A DNA stretch of 64,000 nucleotides from Paraburkholderia caribensis (GTDB lineage Bacteria; Pseudomonadota; Gammaproteobacteria; Burkholderiales; Burkholderiaceae): NCBI RefSeq assembly GCF_002902945.1, contig NZ_CP026103.1, forward strand, positions 1,550,001 to 1,614,000, written 5' to 3'. Shown here one piece after another: positions 27,136 to 36,269 of this stretch (its first letter is position 1; each line of letters begins with the position of its first letter). The translations under genes were made by a program, and so were the position numbers. The notes under the pieces are model-generated. The model was not told the origin of the DNA and did no database searches. It was given only the letters and a program-made list of their open reading frames with translations.

Positions 27136-27166
27136 CGGCGGTGCGACGATTCGCACCGCCGCTTTT
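27136..27166 (+). terminator. Rho-independent terminator after the receptor gene
   Basis: 11-bp perfect stem (CGGCGGTGCGA / TCGCACCGCCG) with CGAT loop, followed by CTTTTT. This is the stronger of two hairpins behind the receptor gene. Confidence 0.8.
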
Positions 27167-27172
27167 TCGCTT

Positions 27173-27345
27173 TCATGCCTGCCTGAAGGGCAGCGTGCTG
27201 GAGAATGCTTCGAGTTCCATGGCGCGCGCCGCCAGTTGCGCGAGCTTCGGGAATGCAGCGGGATTCGATGATGCTGTCGCTGTCATAGAGAATCTCGCCT
27301 TCGTCGGCCGCATCCATCGGATCTCGAACAGGGCCATGTCGTCAT
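27173..27345 (-). pseudogene. Glutathione S-transferase relic
   Basis: Two GST pieces lie in different minus-strand frames. One reads PMDAADEGEILYDSDSIIE, like the strand-loop-helix that recognises the glutathione gamma-glutamyl group. The other reads NPAAFPKLAQLAARAMELE then AFSSTLPFRQA and a stop at 27173, like the GST C-terminal end. The catalytic N-terminus and most of the helical domain are missing. I infer an internal deletion with a frame change, and loss of the 5' end. Confidence 0.6.
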
Positions 27346-27706
27346 TCGCACGATCGCGTCGCGCACCAACCGGCCCTTTCCAATCGTCGTGGCGAGGGAT
27401 GGCGAGCGCATCGAGGTGCAGAACCGTCGCGGGCTCACGTCGAATGACATCATGGGCTGTCTGACGATGAGCCTCGCAGGTCTCGGCGTCGTGCACGCGC
27501 TGACGTTCTCCGCCAGCACGCATCTTCGAAGCGGTGCGTTGGAGGCGGTGCCGAGCGACTGGGTATCGGACCCTGTGCCCGTTTTCGTGGCGTACCAGCC
27601 CAACGGGCACTTGAGCACGAAAGTGCGCGTGTTCATCGACTGGCTGGCGGAACTGTTTGCGGCAAATGAATCGACGGCGAGAGGCGAACGTGCGGCGGGG
27701 AAGTAA
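27334..27706 (+). pseudogene. LysR regulator 3' relic
   Basis: About 123 codons read HVVIRTIASRTNRPFPIVV, then RRGLTSNDIMGCLTMSLAGLG and STKVRVFIDWLAELF to the stop at 27706. This is the C-terminal effector half of a CrgA/DmlR-like LysR protein; the HTH half is absent. It abuts the GST relic head to head, as expected if one deletion removed the shared promoter and both 5' ends of a divergent pair. Confidence 0.7.
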
Positions 27707-27712
27707 GACCGG

Positions 27713-29548
27713 TCACGCACGCGCACCCGCCGTGCGACGCTCCTGACGCAGCAGGACATCGCGGTAAATGCCGGGCCGGCCCGCGAGTTCCAGGGGTGCG
27801 CCGTCATCGACCAGCCGCCCATGCTGGATCACCACGATCCGATCGAAACTCTGCAACGTCGACAGACGATGCGCGATCGCCACCACGGTGCGGCCTCTCA
27901 TCAGCCGGTCCAGCGCGTCCTGAATCTTCGCTTCCGATTCGCTGTCGAGCGCCGACGTCGCCTCGTCGAGGAGCAGAATCGGCGCATTTTTCAGGAACGC
28001 CCGCGCAATCGCGATGCGCTGCCGCTGTCCGCCCGAGAGCCGCGTCCCGCGCTCGCCGACATTGGTCTGCAAGCCGTCGGGCAACGAATGGATCAGATCG
28101 AGGCTGTTCGCGTTCTCACAGGCTTGCAGCACTTCGTCTTCCGTCGCATTCGGACGGCCGTAACGCAGGTTGTCGAGCAACGAACGATTGAACAGCGAGA
28201 TATCCTGCGGCACGACGCCGACGGCATCGTGCAAGCTGCCAAGACTGATATCGCTCAGACGCTGGCCCGAAATGCACACGGCCCCCAAGCCGGGCGGCGG
28301 ATCGAATGAGCGTTGCAGTAGCGCCAGGATCGTGGTTTTGCCCGCACCCGACGGTCCGACCAGACCGACACGCTGTCCCGCATCGATGTGAAGGCTGAAA
28401 TGATCCAATACGCGGCGGCGCCCGGGATACGAGAACGTGACGTTCTCGAAATCGATATTCGCGTCGCGGACCTGCAAGGACGGGACACCAATCGTTTCTT
28501 CCATCTCGCGCGGCACGAGCAGCGACTGCGCGGCCTCGGCAAGCCGCGCGAGATGCTGGATCATGCCGACGAGCGCCACGGCGAGATCACGCGTGCCATG
28601 CAGAATCGCGAAGCCGAGCGAACTGACCAGCACCACGTCGCCCGTCGTCGCGCGCTCCTGTGTCCAGAGCCATAGCACCCAGCCCAGCAGACAGCACGAC
28701 AGCACCACCGTGATGACCGCGTGTACCAGCCTGAGTTTTTCGAGGTGCCGCAGACTTGCTTCGCGAGACGCCATTTCCTGCTCGAGAAAACTGCCGATCC
28801 GCAGACACTCGCGCGCCGTGGCGACAAAGGTCCGCACCGTCGCCATATTGCCGATCACGTCCACCATCTCGCCGTCGACGGACGCAGCACGCGACGCAAA
28901 GTGCACGTGACGCTCGCCGCCCCGCTTCGCGAGCCAGAACAGAAAGGCCGTCATGCAGACGGAGATGGCGACGAGCGCGAGCGCCATCCACACGCTGATC
29001 CAGCCGATCAGCACAACGGACCCGATGACCGACAGCAGCGGCGGCAGCGCATTCCACGCGGTCAGGTTCTCGATCGTGAATATGGCATTGGCTGTGGCGG
29101 AGATACGGCTTGCGAGCGTGCCGGGCTGCACGTTCGAGAAATAGCCTGTCGAATGGCCGATCAGATAGCCGAACAGTTCGCGCCGCACATCGCCCGTGAC
29201 CTGGACGAAGGTCCGCACGCTTGCCCAGCCCGCGATGCGCCAGAACAGATTGTCGGCGAGCAGCAGCACGACGATGACAAGAAACGCGTGGATCACGTGC
29301 GCGGGATGCGCGCGGCCAGCGGGCAGCGCGTCGACCAGATTCCTGATCGCGAACTGTGACCCCAGCGAGCAGCCGACGGCGGCGACGATGCCCAGCAGAA
29401 TCACCACATGCTGTGCCGGATGCTGTCGAACGTAGCGGAACAGCAGGCGCACGGGACTCGACGCGTAACCCGCAAGCTCCTGTGCGCGCCGCCCGCGCGT
29501 GCGCCCGGCCGGCCCGGCGTTCGCAGCCTCTGAACTCGGCATACTCAT
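27713..29548 (-). CDS. ABC exporter, fused membrane and ATPase domains
   Basis: 611 residues from ATG 29548 (MSMPSSEAAN), with GGAG upstream; the frame extends to 29605. Six membrane segments lie in residues about 50-310 and the ATPase in 370-600: Walker A GPSGAGKT, signature LSGGQRQR, Walker B ILLLDEATSALD, H-loop AHRLSTL. It is a half-size MsbA/lipid- or peptide-exporter-like protein working as a dimer. It lies next to the LysR relic with the same stop-side boundary; no accessory protein is adjacent, so the cargo is unknown. Confidence 0.92.
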   Translation of the reverse strand: MSMPSSEAANAGPAGRTRGRRAQELAGYASSPVRLLFRYVRQHPAQHVVILLGIVAAVGCSLGSQFAIRNLVDALPAGRAHPAHVIHAFLVIVVLLLADNLFWRIAGWASVRTFVQVTGDVRRELFGYLIGHSTGYFSNVQPGTLASRISATANAIFTIENLTAWNALPPLLSVIGSVVLIGWISVWMALALVAISVCMTAFLFWLAKRGGERHVHFASRAASVDGEMVDVIGNMATVRTFVATARECLRIGSFLEQEMASREASLRHLEKLRLVHAVITVVLSCCLLGWVLWLWTQERATTGDVVLVSSLGFAILHGTRDLAVALVGMIQHLARLAEAAQSLLVPREMEETIGVPSLQVRDANIDFENVTFSYPGRRRVLDHFSLHIDAGQRVGLVGPSGAGKTTILALLQRSFDPPPGLGAVCISGQRLSDISLGSLHDAVGVVPQDISLFNRSLLDNLRYGRPNATEDEVLQACENANSLDLIHSLPDGLQTNVGERGTRLSGGQRQRIAIARAFLKNAPILLLDEATSALDSESEAKIQDALDRLMRGRTVVAIAHRLSTLQSFDRIVVIQHGRLVDDGAPLELAGRPGIYRDVLLRQERRTAGARA

Positions 29549-30029
29549 TGTGGACCGCTCCGGTGTTTCGCCCCTATCAGACGAATCGTGCAACGCGCCA
29601 ATCAATAGTCAAACGATCCCGCTACCGACCGGGCGACGATTGCCCGTCGCAAGCGCCGTTCCCGGACCCTTGGCTGCCAGACACTGCGGCACCGGATGTG
29701 CGCTGGCCGCAATCGCGCACGGCGAGGGAAAAACGGATAATGCGTTGGTATCGCTCTGTGTGGGCGGCATCGATGGCGGGTCATACGGATGCGCCGTCGT
29801 CGCAGTGGTGCGCTGCGCCATGCAGGCTTGAAAATGCAAGCATGAGACCTTCCACCCTGTCGCATCATAGCTCGCTGTCGTCGTGCGCCACGAACCTGCG
29901 CGGTCGTGCGCCACGAACCTGCGCGGTCGTGCGCCACGAACCTGCGCGGCTTGCCGACCGAATGGCAGCACCTGTCGGCCGTAACAATCAAGGCGGTTTC
30001 GTTCAACCACAACTGAAAACAATTTCATT
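29549..30029. other. Intergenic region between exporter and LysR gene
   Basis: About 480 bp with divergent promoters expected for the exporter and the LysR gene. No supported gene is seen. The only clear structure is the 3 x 23-bp tandem repeat listed separately. Confidence 0.6.
29881..29949. repeat. Three perfect 23-bp tandem repeats upstream of LysR
   Basis: Unit TCGTGCGCCACGAACCTGCG plus CGG repeated exactly three times (29881-29903, 29904-29926, 29927-29949). Each unit contains the dyad TCGTG-CGC-CACGA. They end 80 bp before the LysR start, so they may be regulator-binding sites or a slippage-prone spacer. Confidence 0.95.
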
Positions 30030-30929
30030 ATGCGTATTCCACCGCTCAAGGCGATCATCGCGTTCGAAAGCGTCGCGCGAACCGGGAGCGTGAATCGCGC
30101 GGCTGATGAGCTCGGTCTGACGGCATCAGCCGTTAGCCATCAGTTGAGCAATCTCGAATCGATCATCGGGCAGCCGCTGTTCCAGCGTTCGGGCCGCGGT
30201 CTCGTGCTGACGCCGACGGGCGAGCGCTATCTGTCCGACGTAACGGGCTCGCTCGCAGATCTGAGCCGCGCCACCGAGCGAGCGTCCAGCCGCGCCGACG
30301 TCGACATTCTGCGCGTGCATTCGAGCCCGAGCTTCGGCCTCATGTGGCTGATGCCGAGGCTCTCGTCGTTTCAGGAAGCGAACGGCGACATCCAGTTGAA
30401 CCTCGCATGTTCGTACGAGAACGTCTCGTTCTCGAATGGCTTCTACGATATCGACGTCCGGCACGGCTACGGCAACTGGAGCAACGTCGAGGTCAAGACC
30501 GTGCGCGGCGAGTTCATCGCGCCGCTCGCTTCTCCCGCGTATCTTGCGCGTCATCCTGTGAACACGCCGGAAGATCTGCTGTCGCATCGGCTGATCTATT
30601 CGGAGTCGCCGCTCGTGCAATGGAAGCAATGGTTCGGCAGAGCCGGGGTAGCCGCGGCGCACAAGACCTTCGATTTTTCGTTCGACCGCTCGTACATGTC
30701 GCTTGAAACGGCGGCGCTCGGCCTGGGCATTGCGCTCGAAAGCCTGATGCTGGCCTCGGTGAAGATTCAAGACGGCTTGCTGGTGCCCGTCTTCGACGAC
30801 AGCCATGCCGTCGAAGTCGGCGCGCATCACCTCGTCTATCCGGCGCAAAATGCGGAGCTGCCACGCGTGGCGCGCTTTCTCGCATGGATCGAGCGCGAGG
30901 CCGCTGCCGAGCCTTCGCGCCAGTCGTAG
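30030..30929 (+). CDS. LysR family regulator, GcvA-like
   Basis: 299 residues. MRIPPLKAIIAFESVARTGS is the GcvA/AmpR-type N-terminus; HTH NRAADELGLTASAVSHQLSNLE. The effector half has the YDIDVRHGYGNWSNV segment of that subgroup. It is upstream of, and in the same direction as, the SDR-MFS-transketolase operon (173 bp gap) and is its most likely regulator. Confidence 0.9.
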   Translation: MRIPPLKAIIAFESVARTGSVNRAADELGLTASAVSHQLSNLESIIGQPLFQRSGRGLVLTPTGERYLSDVTGSLADLSRATERASSRADVDILRVHSSPSFGLMWLMPRLSSFQEANGDIQLNLACSYENVSFSNGFYDIDVRHGYGNWSNVEVKTVRGEFIAPLASPAYLARHPVNTPEDLLSHRLIYSESPLVQWKQWFGRAGVAAAHKTFDFSFDRSYMSLETAALGLGIALESLMLASVKIQDGLLVPVFDDSHAVEVGAHHLVYPAQNAELPRVARFLAWIEREAAAEPSRQS

Positions 30930-31102
30930 ATCCAGCGCCGCAGCGCAGCTGCAGGGTTTTATTGCGCTGCAACGAAGCGCCGTCCATTCCGCCGGCGGCC
31001 CTCACCTGAATTTTTCTCAGCCATTGTTGAGCGTTTCCGCGTTGATGCGCGCGCCCCGTCAGCCGACACTCGGGGCACACATCAACACACAGGAGACAAC
31101 CC

Positions 31103-31852
31103 ATGTTGCTCGAGAACAGGATCGTCATCGTGACTGGCGCGGCCTCGCCGCGCGGCATCGGCAGGGCGACGGCCAACGCACTCGCCGCGCAGGGCGCGCG
31201 CGTCGTGATCCTCGATCTGCGCAAGGAAGACGCGGCATCCGCCGCCGCCGACCTCGGCGCCGGACACCTCGGCCTTGCCTGCGACGTCACCAGCAAGGAC
31301 GCGTGCGTTGCCGCCGCGCGCACCACGCTCGAACGCTATGGCCGCATTGACGGACTCGTGAACAACGCGGGCATCACACAGCCGGTTCGCACGATGGACA
31401 TCGCGGGCAAGGACTTCGACGCGATCGTCGACGTGAATCTGCGCGGCACGCTGTACATGTCGCAAGCGGTGATTCCCGCCATGCAGGAACAGCACGGCGG
31501 CAGCATCGTCTGCATGTCGTCGGTGTCCGCGCAGCGCGGCGGCGGGATCTTCGGCGGCCCGCACTACAGCGCGGCGAAAGCGGGTGTGCTGGGTCTCGCG
31601 AAAGCGATGGCGCGCGAATTCGGCCCGAACCGCATTCGCATCAATTCGATCACGCCGGGCCTGATCCAGACCGACATCACGGGCGACAAGCTGACGCCCG
31701 CGATGCGCGAAGACATCATCAAGGGCATTCCGCTGGGCCGGCTCGGCGACGCCGCCGATGTCGCCAACGCGTGCCTGTTCCTTCTGAGCGATCTGTCGAG
31801 CTATCTGACGGGCGTCACGCTCGACGTCAATGGCGGGATGCTGATCCACTGA
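31103..31852 (+). CDS. SDR family oxidoreductase (candidate polyol/sugar dehydrogenase)
   Basis: 249 residues. TGAASPRGIG cofactor loop with an inserted Pro-Arg, Asp at the end of strand 2 (ILDLRKE), which favours NAD, NNAG, and active site SSVSAQRGGG...YSAAK. Start ATG 31103 follows AGGAGACAACCC. It precedes an ACS-type MFS transporter and a split transketolase, so oxidation of a polyol or sugar to a ketose is the natural guess. Confidence 0.92.
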   Translation: MLLENRIVIVTGAASPRGIGRATANALAAQGARVVILDLRKEDAASAAADLGAGHLGLACDVTSKDACVAAARTTLERYGRIDGLVNNAGITQPVRTMDIAGKDFDAIVDVNLRGTLYMSQAVIPAMQEQHGGSIVCMSSVSAQRGGGIFGGPHYSAAKAGVLGLAKAMAREFGPNRIRINSITPGLIQTDITGDKLTPAMREDIIKGIPLGRLGDAADVANACLFLLSDLSSYLTGVTLDVNGGMLIH

Positions 31853-31929
31853 GAGCCGCGCCGCCGCCAGCAGGCGGTGCAATCGACGCACCTGGGCAAA
31901 CCCGGGGCAAACATGGCAGGAGACATTCC

Positions 31930-33258
31930 ATGAAAGCGAAGTACACCGCGTCACCGGTTACGGGTGATGTACTGCCGCGCAACGATTCGCAGACCTTCGA
32001 AGCGAAGACGTACGCAAAGGTCAGCCGCCGGCTGATCCCCTTTCTGATGCTGTGCTATCTCGGCGCCTACCTGGACCGGGTCAACGTCGGCTTTGCGAAG
32101 CTGCAGATGCTCAGCGATCTTCGTTTCAGCGAAACCGTCTATGGCATGGGCGCGGGCATTTTCTTTCTTGGGTACTTTCTTTTCGAAGTGCCGAGCAACG
32201 TGATCTTGCATCGCGTCGGCGCGCGCCGTTGGCTTGCGCGCATCATGCTGACGTGGGCCGTCATCTCGGCGAGCTTCGTGTTCGTCAAGTCGCCGACGGC
32301 CTTCTACGTGCTGCGGTTTTTGCTCGGCGTCGCCGAGGCGGGCTTTGCGCCCGGCGTGATTCTCTATCTGACTTACTGGTTTCCGTCCGAGCGTCGCGCG
32401 AAGGCGCTATCGCTGTTCTTCATGGCGATTCCGCTGGCAGGCATGGTCGGCGGTCCGCTGTCGGGCTGGATCATGCATTCGCTGCAAGGCGCGATGTCGA
32501 TGGCCGGCTGGAAGTGGCTGTTCCTGCTCGAAGCGTTGCCGTCGCTCGTACTCGGCTTCGCGATCCTGCTGTATCTCGACGACGGCATCAAGCAGGCGAA
32601 GTGGCTCACCGACTCCGAAAAGGCGCTGCTCGCCCGCAACGTCGCCGCCGACGCCGAACATAAGACCGCACACGTGTCGATCCGCGCGTTCATCGGCGAC
32701 CGCCGCCTGTGGCTGATGGCCTCCATCTACTTTTGCGTCGTGCTGGGGCAATACGGCCTGACCTTCTGGCTGCCGACCATCATCCGCAAGTCAGGCGTTG
32801 CCGATCCGCTGTGGGTGGGCGTGTTCACGGCCATTCCGTATCTGTGCGCAATCATCGCGTTGCCGCTGATCGGCATGAGCGCGGACCGCCGGCGCGAGCG
32901 CCGCTTTCACCTCGCCATTCCGATGCTGATCGCCGCTGCGGGCTTTGCGACCTTGCCGATGCTCGGCAGCGTGGCGGCGTCGATTGTCTGTCTGAGCATT
33001 GCGGCTGCCGGCATTCTCGCGTCGTCGTCGCAATTCTGGTCGCTGCCCACAGCTTTGCTGGGCGGCATGTCGGCGGCAGCGGGCATCGCCGCCGTGAACT
33101 GCTTCGCCAACCTGGCGGGCTTCTTCTCCCCGGCGATCGTCGGCTGGCTGAACGATCTGACGGGCAAGTCCACGGCCGGGCTGATCTTCATCTCTGTCGC
33201 GATCACGTTTGGCGCAGCACTCGTTTTTCTGGTACCGGCCCGATCCGTCAACCGCTAA
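31930..33258 (+). CDS. MFS transporter, anion:cation symporter (ACS) family
   Basis: 442 residues, 12 membrane segments. Start ATG 31930 after AGGAGACATTCC. The early motif YLGAYLDRVNVGFAKLQM and GYFLFEVPSNVILHRVGARRW are hallmarks of the ACS group (hexuronate, glucarate, tartrate, phthalate carriers). It lies between the SDR and the transketolase genes and probably imports their substrate. Confidence 0.93.
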   Translation: MKAKYTASPVTGDVLPRNDSQTFEAKTYAKVSRRLIPFLMLCYLGAYLDRVNVGFAKLQMLSDLRFSETVYGMGAGIFFLGYFLFEVPSNVILHRVGARRWLARIMLTWAVISASFVFVKSPTAFYVLRFLLGVAEAGFAPGVILYLTYWFPSERRAKALSLFFMAIPLAGMVGGPLSGWIMHSLQGAMSMAGWKWLFLLEALPSLVLGFAILLYLDDGIKQAKWLTDSEKALLARNVAADAEHKTAHVSIRAFIGDRRLWLMASIYFCVVLGQYGLTFWLPTIIRKSGVADPLWVGVFTAIPYLCAIIALPLIGMSADRRRERRFHLAIPMLIAAAGFATLPMLGSVAASIVCLSIAAAGILASSSQFWSLPTALLGGMSAAAGIAAVNCFANLAGFFSPAIVGWLNDLTGKSTAGLIFISVAITFGAALVFLVPARSVNR

Positions 33259-33298
33259 TTCGCTTAGCCACCTTTTCGTTTGAACACTGGAGACATCG

Positions 33299-34144
33299 AT
33301 GGACACTGAAACCGTCAACGATACGGTCACGCTCGCCGAGCGAGCCTACCGCATTCGTCGAAACGCGCTGCTGATGGGGGAAGTACAAGGCCAGGGCTAT
33401 ATCGGCCAGGCGCTCGACATTGCCGACGCGCTCGCCGTCGCCTACTTCGGCGCCATGCGCTACCGCCCCGAAGATCCCGAATGGGAAGGCCGCGACCGCT
33501 TCCTGCTGTCGAACGGTCACTACGCGATTGCGTTGTACGCCGCGCTCTTCGAAGCCGGCATCCTGCCCGCCGACGAACTCGAAACCTACGGCAGCGATGA
33601 CAGCCGTCTGCCGATGTCGGGCATGGCGAGCTACACGCCCGGCATGGAGATGTCGGGCGGCTCGCTCGGCCACGGTCTGACGATTGCCGTCGGCCGCTGT
33701 TTGGGACTGAAGCGCAAGCACTCGGACGCATTCGTCTACACGCTCTTCTCCGACGGCGAACTCGACGAAGGCTCGATCTGGGAAGGCCTCATGTCCGCCG
33801 CGCACTGGAAGCTCGACAACCTGATCGCGATCGTCGACGTGAACAACCAGCAGGCAGACGGCCCGTCGACGCAGATCATGGCCTTCGAGCCGCTCGTCGA
33901 AAAGCTGGAGGCATTCGGCTGGTACACGCAGCGCGTGAACGGTAACGACATCGACGCCGTCACGCAGGCATTCGACAACGCTCGCACTCACGACAAGCCG
34001 CAGCCGCGCATCATCGTCTGCGATACGAAGATGGGCTGCGGCGTGCCGTTCCTCGAAGAACGCGAGAAGAACCATTTCATTCGCGTCGATGCGCACGAGT
34101 GGCAACTCGCGCTCGAAGCACTCGAAGCCGGGAGGCAAGCATGA
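33299..34144 (+). CDS. Transketolase, N-terminal (TPP-binding) subunit
   Basis: 281 residues, the first half of a split transketolase. The thiamine-diphosphate motif begins at SDGELDEGSIWEGLM and ends at VDVNNQQADG; the invariant His is in LLSNGHYAIALY, and SGGSLGHGLTIAVG is conserved. Its TGA stop overlaps the ATG of the C-terminal subunit (ATGA at 34141-34144), so the halves are translationally coupled. Confidence 0.94.
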   Translation: MDTETVNDTVTLAERAYRIRRNALLMGEVQGQGYIGQALDIADALAVAYFGAMRYRPEDPEWEGRDRFLLSNGHYAIALYAALFEAGILPADELETYGSDDSRLPMSGMASYTPGMEMSGGSLGHGLTIAVGRCLGLKRKHSDAFVYTLFSDGELDEGSIWEGLMSAAHWKLDNLIAIVDVNNQQADGPSTQIMAFEPLVEKLEAFGWYTQRVNGNDIDAVTQAFDNARTHDKPQPRIIVCDTKMGCGVPFLEEREKNHFIRVDAHEWQLALEALEAGRQA

Positions 34145-35139
34145 GCACCCTTATGAAGAAGCCGCGCCTGAAGACATCGGCGATGATTGCTTCGATCGCG
34201 GGCGAAGGCCAGCTCACGCGTTCCGCGCCGTTCGGCCATGCACTCGCCGAACTCGCACGCACGAAGAGCAACGTGATTGGTATGACAGCCGATCTCGGCA
34301 AGTACACCGACCTGCACATCTTCGGCAAGGCGTTTCCTGACCGCTACTATCAGATGGGCATGGCCGAGCAGTTGCTCATGGGCGCCGCCGCCGGCTTCGC
34401 GCATGAAGGCGCGCAGCCGTTCGTGACGACCTACGCCGTGTTCGCCACGCGCCGTGCGTACGACTTCATCCATCAGACGATCGCCGAAGACAACCTCGAC
34501 GTGAAGATCGTCGCCGCGCTGCCCGGTCTCACGACGGGCTATGGCCCGAGCCACCAGGCCGCCGAGGACCTTGCGCTGATGCGCGCAATGCCGAACATGA
34601 CGGTGATCGATCCATGCGACGCGCTCGATATCGAGCAGATGGTGCCCGCCATCGCTGCGCACCCGGGCCCCGTCTATGCGCGCCTGTTGCGTGGCAACGT
34701 GCCCGCCGTGCTCGACGAATACGATTACACGTTCGAACTCGGCAAGGCGAAGCTGCTGCGCGACGGCAACGACGTGCTGCTGATCTCGTCGGGCATCATG
34801 ACAATGCGATCCCTCGAAGTCGCCAAGGCACTGGAAGCGGACAATATCGGCGTCGGCGTGCTGCACGTGCCGACCATCAAGCCGCTCGATACAGCCGCCA
34901 TCCTGCGCGAAGCGAAGCGTACGGGACGCATGGTGATCGTCGCGGAGAACCATACGGTGATCGGCGGTCTGGGTGAAGCAGTGGCACGCACGCTGCTCGG
35001 CGCGGGGGTGACGCCGCCGTTCCGCCAGATTGCGCTGCCCGACGAGTTCCTCGCCGCCGGCGCATTGCCGACGCTGCACGACCGCTACGGCATCTCGACC
35101 GACACAATGGCCGCCAGTATCAAGACGTGGCTCGGATAA
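34141..35139 (+). CDS. Transketolase, C-terminal subunit
   Basis: 332 residues, pyrimidine-binding and C-terminal domains. The catalytic Glu is in YYQMGMAEQLLMG (about residue 80), followed by YAVFATRRAYDFIHQ and the C-terminal fold VLHVPTIKPLD. With the previous gene it forms a heteromeric transketolase. Neither an isomerase nor a kinase gene is adjacent, unlike apulose or sulfoquinovose pathways that use split transketolases, so the acceptor/donor may be a non-phosphorylated ketose (inference). Confidence 0.94.
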   Translation: MSTLMKKPRLKTSAMIASIAGEGQLTRSAPFGHALAELARTKSNVIGMTADLGKYTDLHIFGKAFPDRYYQMGMAEQLLMGAAAGFAHEGAQPFVTTYAVFATRRAYDFIHQTIAEDNLDVKIVAALPGLTTGYGPSHQAAEDLALMRAMPNMTVIDPCDALDIEQMVPAIAAHPGPVYARLLRGNVPAVLDEYDYTFELGKAKLLRDGNDVLLISSGIMTMRSLEVAKALEADNIGVGVLHVPTIKPLDTAAILREAKRTGRMVIVAENHTVIGGLGEAVARTLLGAGVTPPFRQIALPDEFLAAGALPTLHDRYGISTDTMAASIKTWLG

Positions 35140-35176
35140 CAGCTCGAATTCCAATCGAGCCATAGTGGCATGATCG

Positions 35177-35210
35177 AACGACCGCAGCCGGAAGGCTGCG
35201 GTCGTTTTTT
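35177..35210 (+). terminator. Rho-independent terminator of the transketolase operon
   Basis: 13-bp perfect stem AACGACCGCAGCC / GGCTGCGGTCGTT with GGAA tetraloop and a T-run. It is 37 bp after the transketolase stop and probably works for the convergent AraC gene too. Confidence 0.93.
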
Positions 35211-35218
35211 CGAATACG

Positions 35219-36160
35219 TCAGTGCGACGACACGTAATCGGAATCGGCAAACGCCGGCGGCATCGAAAACGTCTCACGCATGCGCTTCGTCTCCGCTGCA
35301 GGCGTCGCCCCGAATAGCCGCTTGAATTCGCGATTGAACTGCGACGCGCTCGTGTAGCCCACCGCGTGACACGCTGCTTCGGCGGTGATGCCCTGACGCA
35401 GCATCAACAGTCGAGCCTGGTGCAAGCGCGCCGATTTCACATATTGCATAGGCGATGTTTGCGTAATCGACTTGAAGTGGCTGTGAAACGTCGGCACGCT
35501 CATACCCGCATCGCTCGCAAGCTGTGAGACGTCGAGCGGCTGCGCATAGGTCGCGTGGATGCGGCGCAACGCCTTGCCGATCTTGCCGAACTGCCCTTGC
35601 ATCGCCAAAGCCGCGCGCATCGCGCTGCCTTGCGCGCCCGTCAGCACGCGGAAATACAATTCCCGCTTCAGCGCCGGACCGAGGATGGACGCGTCGAGCG
35701 GCCGGCTCATCGCTTCCAGAAACCGCAACACGGTGATTCGAAGTGCGGGGTCCATCGGACTGGACATCATGCTTTGCGGCGCACACGCCTGAACGGGTGC
35801 ATGATGACGGTCGATCTCCAGCATGAGTTCGGCCGCCACGGCGAAGTCCAGATGCAGGTAGATGGCCAGAAGCGGGCGTTGCGGCGTAGCGTCGGTTTCC
35901 ATCGTGAACGGCACCGGTACGGCGACAGCGAGATACTGCTGCTCGTCGTACACGTAGACCTGATCGCCGAAATAGCCCCGCTTGGTTCCCTGGCAAACAA
36001 TCACGATGCCGGGATCATAGAGAACGGGCGTGCGGGACAACGCGCGATCCGAACGGAGAATTCGCACGTCCGGCAACGCCGTGAGGTTGTATCCCTCGTT
36101 GGGCGCGAGTGCTTTCAACAACGCAATCATGGTTTGCAGCCCGTCGACCTTTCTCACCAT
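35219..36160 (-). CDS. AraC family transcriptional regulator
   Basis: 313 residues. N-terminal AraC_N-type cupin region (VIVCQGTKRGYFGDQVYVY, YLAVAVPVPFTME) followed by two HTHs at the C-terminus (LDVSQLASDAGMSVPTFHSHF; ACHAVGYTSASQFNREFKRLFG). It is divergent from the SDR at 36270 across 109 bp; such AraC-SDR pairs are common, and regulation of that SDR is likely. Confidence 0.92.
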   Translation of the reverse strand: MVRKVDGLQTMIALLKALAPNEGYNLTALPDVRILRSDRALSRTPVLYDPGIVIVCQGTKRGYFGDQVYVYDEQQYLAVAVPVPFTMETDATPQRPLLAIYLHLDFAVAAELMLEIDRHHAPVQACAPQSMMSSPMDPALRITVLRFLEAMSRPLDASILGPALKRELYFRVLTGAQGSAMRAALAMQGQFGKIGKALRRIHATYAQPLDVSQLASDAGMSVPTFHSHFKSITQTSPMQYVKSARLHQARLLMLRQGITAEAACHAVGYTSASQFNREFKRLFGATPAAETKRMRETFSMPPAFADSDYVSSH

Positions 36161-36269
36161 GCTTCACCACTGTCATAGGAATAGGCAATAAGTCGAGACT
36201 ATAAGACCTGAATCGTACAAGTGAGAAAGAATATTATGCAGTCGGTCTCTCTTCTTTTACGAGGTACGC

